From: JBFLVQ01 sp040758525
GTDB taxonomy: Bacteria > Acidobacteriota > Blastocatellia > Chloracidobacteriales > JADJPF01
Length of the DNA stretch: 8,463 nucleotides
NCBI GenBank assembly: GCA_040758525.1
Contig: JBFLVQ010000422.1
Span: 1 to 8,463, forward strand
Direction: 5' to 3'
Under the pieces are notes generated by a model, which was not told where the DNA came from, ran no database searches, and saw only the letters and a program-made list of their open reading frames with translations. Positions 7,570 through 8,463 of the stretch are shown piece after piece (within the stretch, counting starts at the first letter, position 1; each line of letters opens with the position of its first letter). The position numbers were made by a program, and so were the translations under genes.

Positions 7570-7599
7570 CTATTCCGCAAAAATGCTTTTAGCGGATAG
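7570..7599. repeat. Strong inverted repeat (hairpin) in the intergenic region
   Basis: The arms pair as CTAT/ATAG and CCGC/GCGG with one bulged T, then an A-A mismatch, then AAAA/TTTT around a TGC loop, giving 12 base pairs over 30 bases. Neither side is followed by a run of T, so it does not look like a standard intrinsic terminator in either direction. It lies 212 bases before the receptor start and could be a leader structure, a regulator site or a remnant of a small repeat element. Confidence 0.5.
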
Positions 7600-7795
7600 C
7601 TATTGGCCGACCTGTTAAGTAGAGTCTGGGATCTAGCCTTTGACAATTTGCCTTTCATCATTCTTTTTATTGAGGTGGTAGATAAACTATTAATTAAAAC
7701 CGAGGTTTAAAATCTCTGTAAATCAGTAGATGTAGAAGATCCGAGTAATAAGTGGTAATGTTACTTTGCTAGCATTGAAAATATTTATATTCAGA

Positions 7796-7802
7796 GAGGT
7801 GG
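7796..7802 (+). promoter_or_regulatory. Ribosome binding site of the receptor gene
   Basis: GAGGTGG lies 9 bases before the ATG at 7812. Two more in-frame ATG codons follow at 7818 and 7821, but their spacing (15 and 18 bases) is less suitable, so 7812 is the preferred start. Confidence 0.6.
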
Positions 7803-7811
7803 AACAAAACG

Positions 7812-8463
7812 ATGGCAATGATGGGAAGGTGGTTGACACTGGTTCTTTGTGCCATGGGTCTTGTTTTAATTCTTAGTAGTAAGAATCTCTTATATGCACA
7901 AGCCGGTTCAACATCTGCAAGTATTGTGGGGGTAGTCAGTGATTCTCAAGGAGCAGTAATAGGTGGTGCTTTGGTAAAGTTGAAAAATATCAGCACCAAT
8001 AACGAACGTGAGACAAACACAAATGAGAGTGGAAAATATCTATTAACACAACTACCACCAGGAGCTTATGAAATAAGGGTGGAACTCGCAGGGTTCAAGC
8101 CCAGTCTCTCCCGTATCGATCTGGAATTAGGAGTTAACCAGCGTATCGATATTAAGCTTGAGGTAGGTGCCACCGATGAAGTAGTTGAAGTAGTAGCTAG
8201 TAGCCTGGTAGAAGAAGGGCAGACCACAAGCAGTAACAACGTTGATAGTCAATTTATTGACTCCTTACCGATAAATCAGCGTAATTTCCTCGATTTTTCT
8301 CTTACTAGTCCTCGTGTGACAATCAGTCGTGCGCCCGCCCAAGGCATCACTTCTGATTCCGGGCTCTCGTTCAATGCACAGACTGCACGAGGCAATAATC
8401 TCAATATAGATGGATTAGATAATAACGAAAATAGTGTTGGTGCCGTGCGTACCACTTTCAGTC
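7812..8463 (+). CDS. TonB-dependent receptor with N-terminal carboxypeptidase-regulatory-like domain (5' part; runs off the window)
   Basis: The first 217 codons of an outer-membrane protein; no stop is reached before the edge, and such proteins usually exceed 900 residues. Residues 1-31 form a signal peptide (Arg6, hydrophobic core about 8-22, likely cleavage near YAQA). Residues 36-118 form a beta-sandwich regulatory domain of the CarboxypepD_reg type, with GVVSDSQGAVIGGA, then NESGKYLLTQLPPGAYEI and the following AGF. From about residue 145 the TonB plug begins: SLPINQRNFLDF at 151-162, then RGNNLNIDGLDNNE at 193-206, typical of Oar-like receptors. These receptors are abundant in Acidobacteriota and are thought to import or bind large polymers, but the ligand cannot be read from this part. 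The gene is divergent from the PKS operon and need not be functionally linked to it, although shared control through the intergenic region is possible. Confidence 0.92.
   Translation, partial: MAMMGRWLTLVLCAMGLVLILSSKNLLYAQAGSTSASIVGVVSDSQGAVIGGALVKLKNISTNNERETNTNESGKYLLTQLPPGAYEIRVELAGFKPSLSRIDLELGVNQRIDIKLEVGATDEVVEVVASSLVEEGQTTSSNNVDSQFIDSLPINQRNFLDFSLTSPRVTISRAPAQGITSDSGLSFNAQTARGNNLNIDGLDNNENSVGAVRTTFS

Larger units (their letters stand above)
7053..7811. other. AT-rich intergenic region between two divergent genes
   Basis: About 760 bases between the PKS operon (leftward) and the receptor gene (rightward). It must hold both promoters, but none is convincing. On the plus strand, TTGACA at 7640-7645 is a perfect -35 hexamer; the best -10 is TTTTAT at 7665-7670 with a long 19-base spacer. 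A perfect TATAAT at 7352-7357 has no matching -35. On the minus strand, TTGACT (7166-7161) also lacks a good -10 partner. Candidate operator-like elements are TTGGCA-N19-TGCCAA (7155-7185), the imperfect palindrome TGTATATTTACA (7239-7250) and the palindrome CGATATCG (7285-7292). The hairpin at 7570-7599 is listed separately. No open frame here has family features, and no RNA gene is recognisable. Confidence 0.75.

Noticed and set aside
7570..7599. Hairpin as an intrinsic transcription terminator
   Set aside because: No T-run follows the stem in either direction, and neither flanking gene ends here.
7640..7670. TTGACA ... TTTTAT as the receptor promoter
   Set aside because: The -35 is perfect, but the -10 matches only four of six and the spacer is 19 bases. 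Mentioned in the intergenic entry but not strong enough for its own feature.

Overview
This window carries a compact polyketide operon on the minus strand and the start of an outer-membrane receptor gene on the plus strand, separated by an AT-rich intergenic region of about 760 bases. The receptor has a signal peptide, a carboxypeptidase-regulatory-like domain and then a TonB plug. Large families of such receptors are most typical of Acidobacteriota, so the source is probably a Gram-negative acidobacterium-like organism. By eye the GC content is clearly below 50%, which is low for that phylum but would fit a Blastocatellia-like member. This assignment is inference.

The minus-strand operon reads from 7052 down to position 1 and leaves the window. 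(1) 7052-1935 is a one-module type I polyketide synthase of 1705 residues, ordered KS-AT-C-methyltransferase-ACP-thioesterase, with no ketoreductase, dehydratase or enoylreductase. (2) 1933-806 is a type III polyketide synthase with an intact Cys-His-Asn triad. (3) 775-155 is a small membrane isoprenylcysteine-carboxyl-methyltransferase-like O-methyltransferase. (4) 171-1 is the N-terminus of an FAD-dependent aromatic monooxygenase. The genes are packed tightly: 1 base between genes 1 and 2, 30 bases between 2 and 3, and a 17-base overlap between 3 and 4. They were probably transcribed and translated together.

Genes 2-4 have the same order and classes as the known phenolic-lipid cassette srsA-srsB-srsC of Streptomyces griseus (type III PKS, methyltransferase, flavin hydroxylase), which makes alkylresorcinols, their methyl ethers and methoxy-quinones. 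What is distinctive here is the C-methylating, non-reducing type I PKS directly upstream and translationally coupled. A reasonable inference is that it builds an alpha-methyl-beta-ketoacyl primer. The type III enzyme would then extend and cyclise it to a ring-methylated alkylresorcinol or alkylpyrone, which is O-methylated and ring-hydroxylated to a quinone-type lipid. The fused thioesterase complicates this hand-over and is the main open question.

The intergenic region 7053-7811 contains a strong hairpin (7570-7599), some short inverted repeats and weak promoter-like hexamers, but no convincing gene. No tRNA, rRNA, CRISPR array, insertion sequence or clear terminator was seen.
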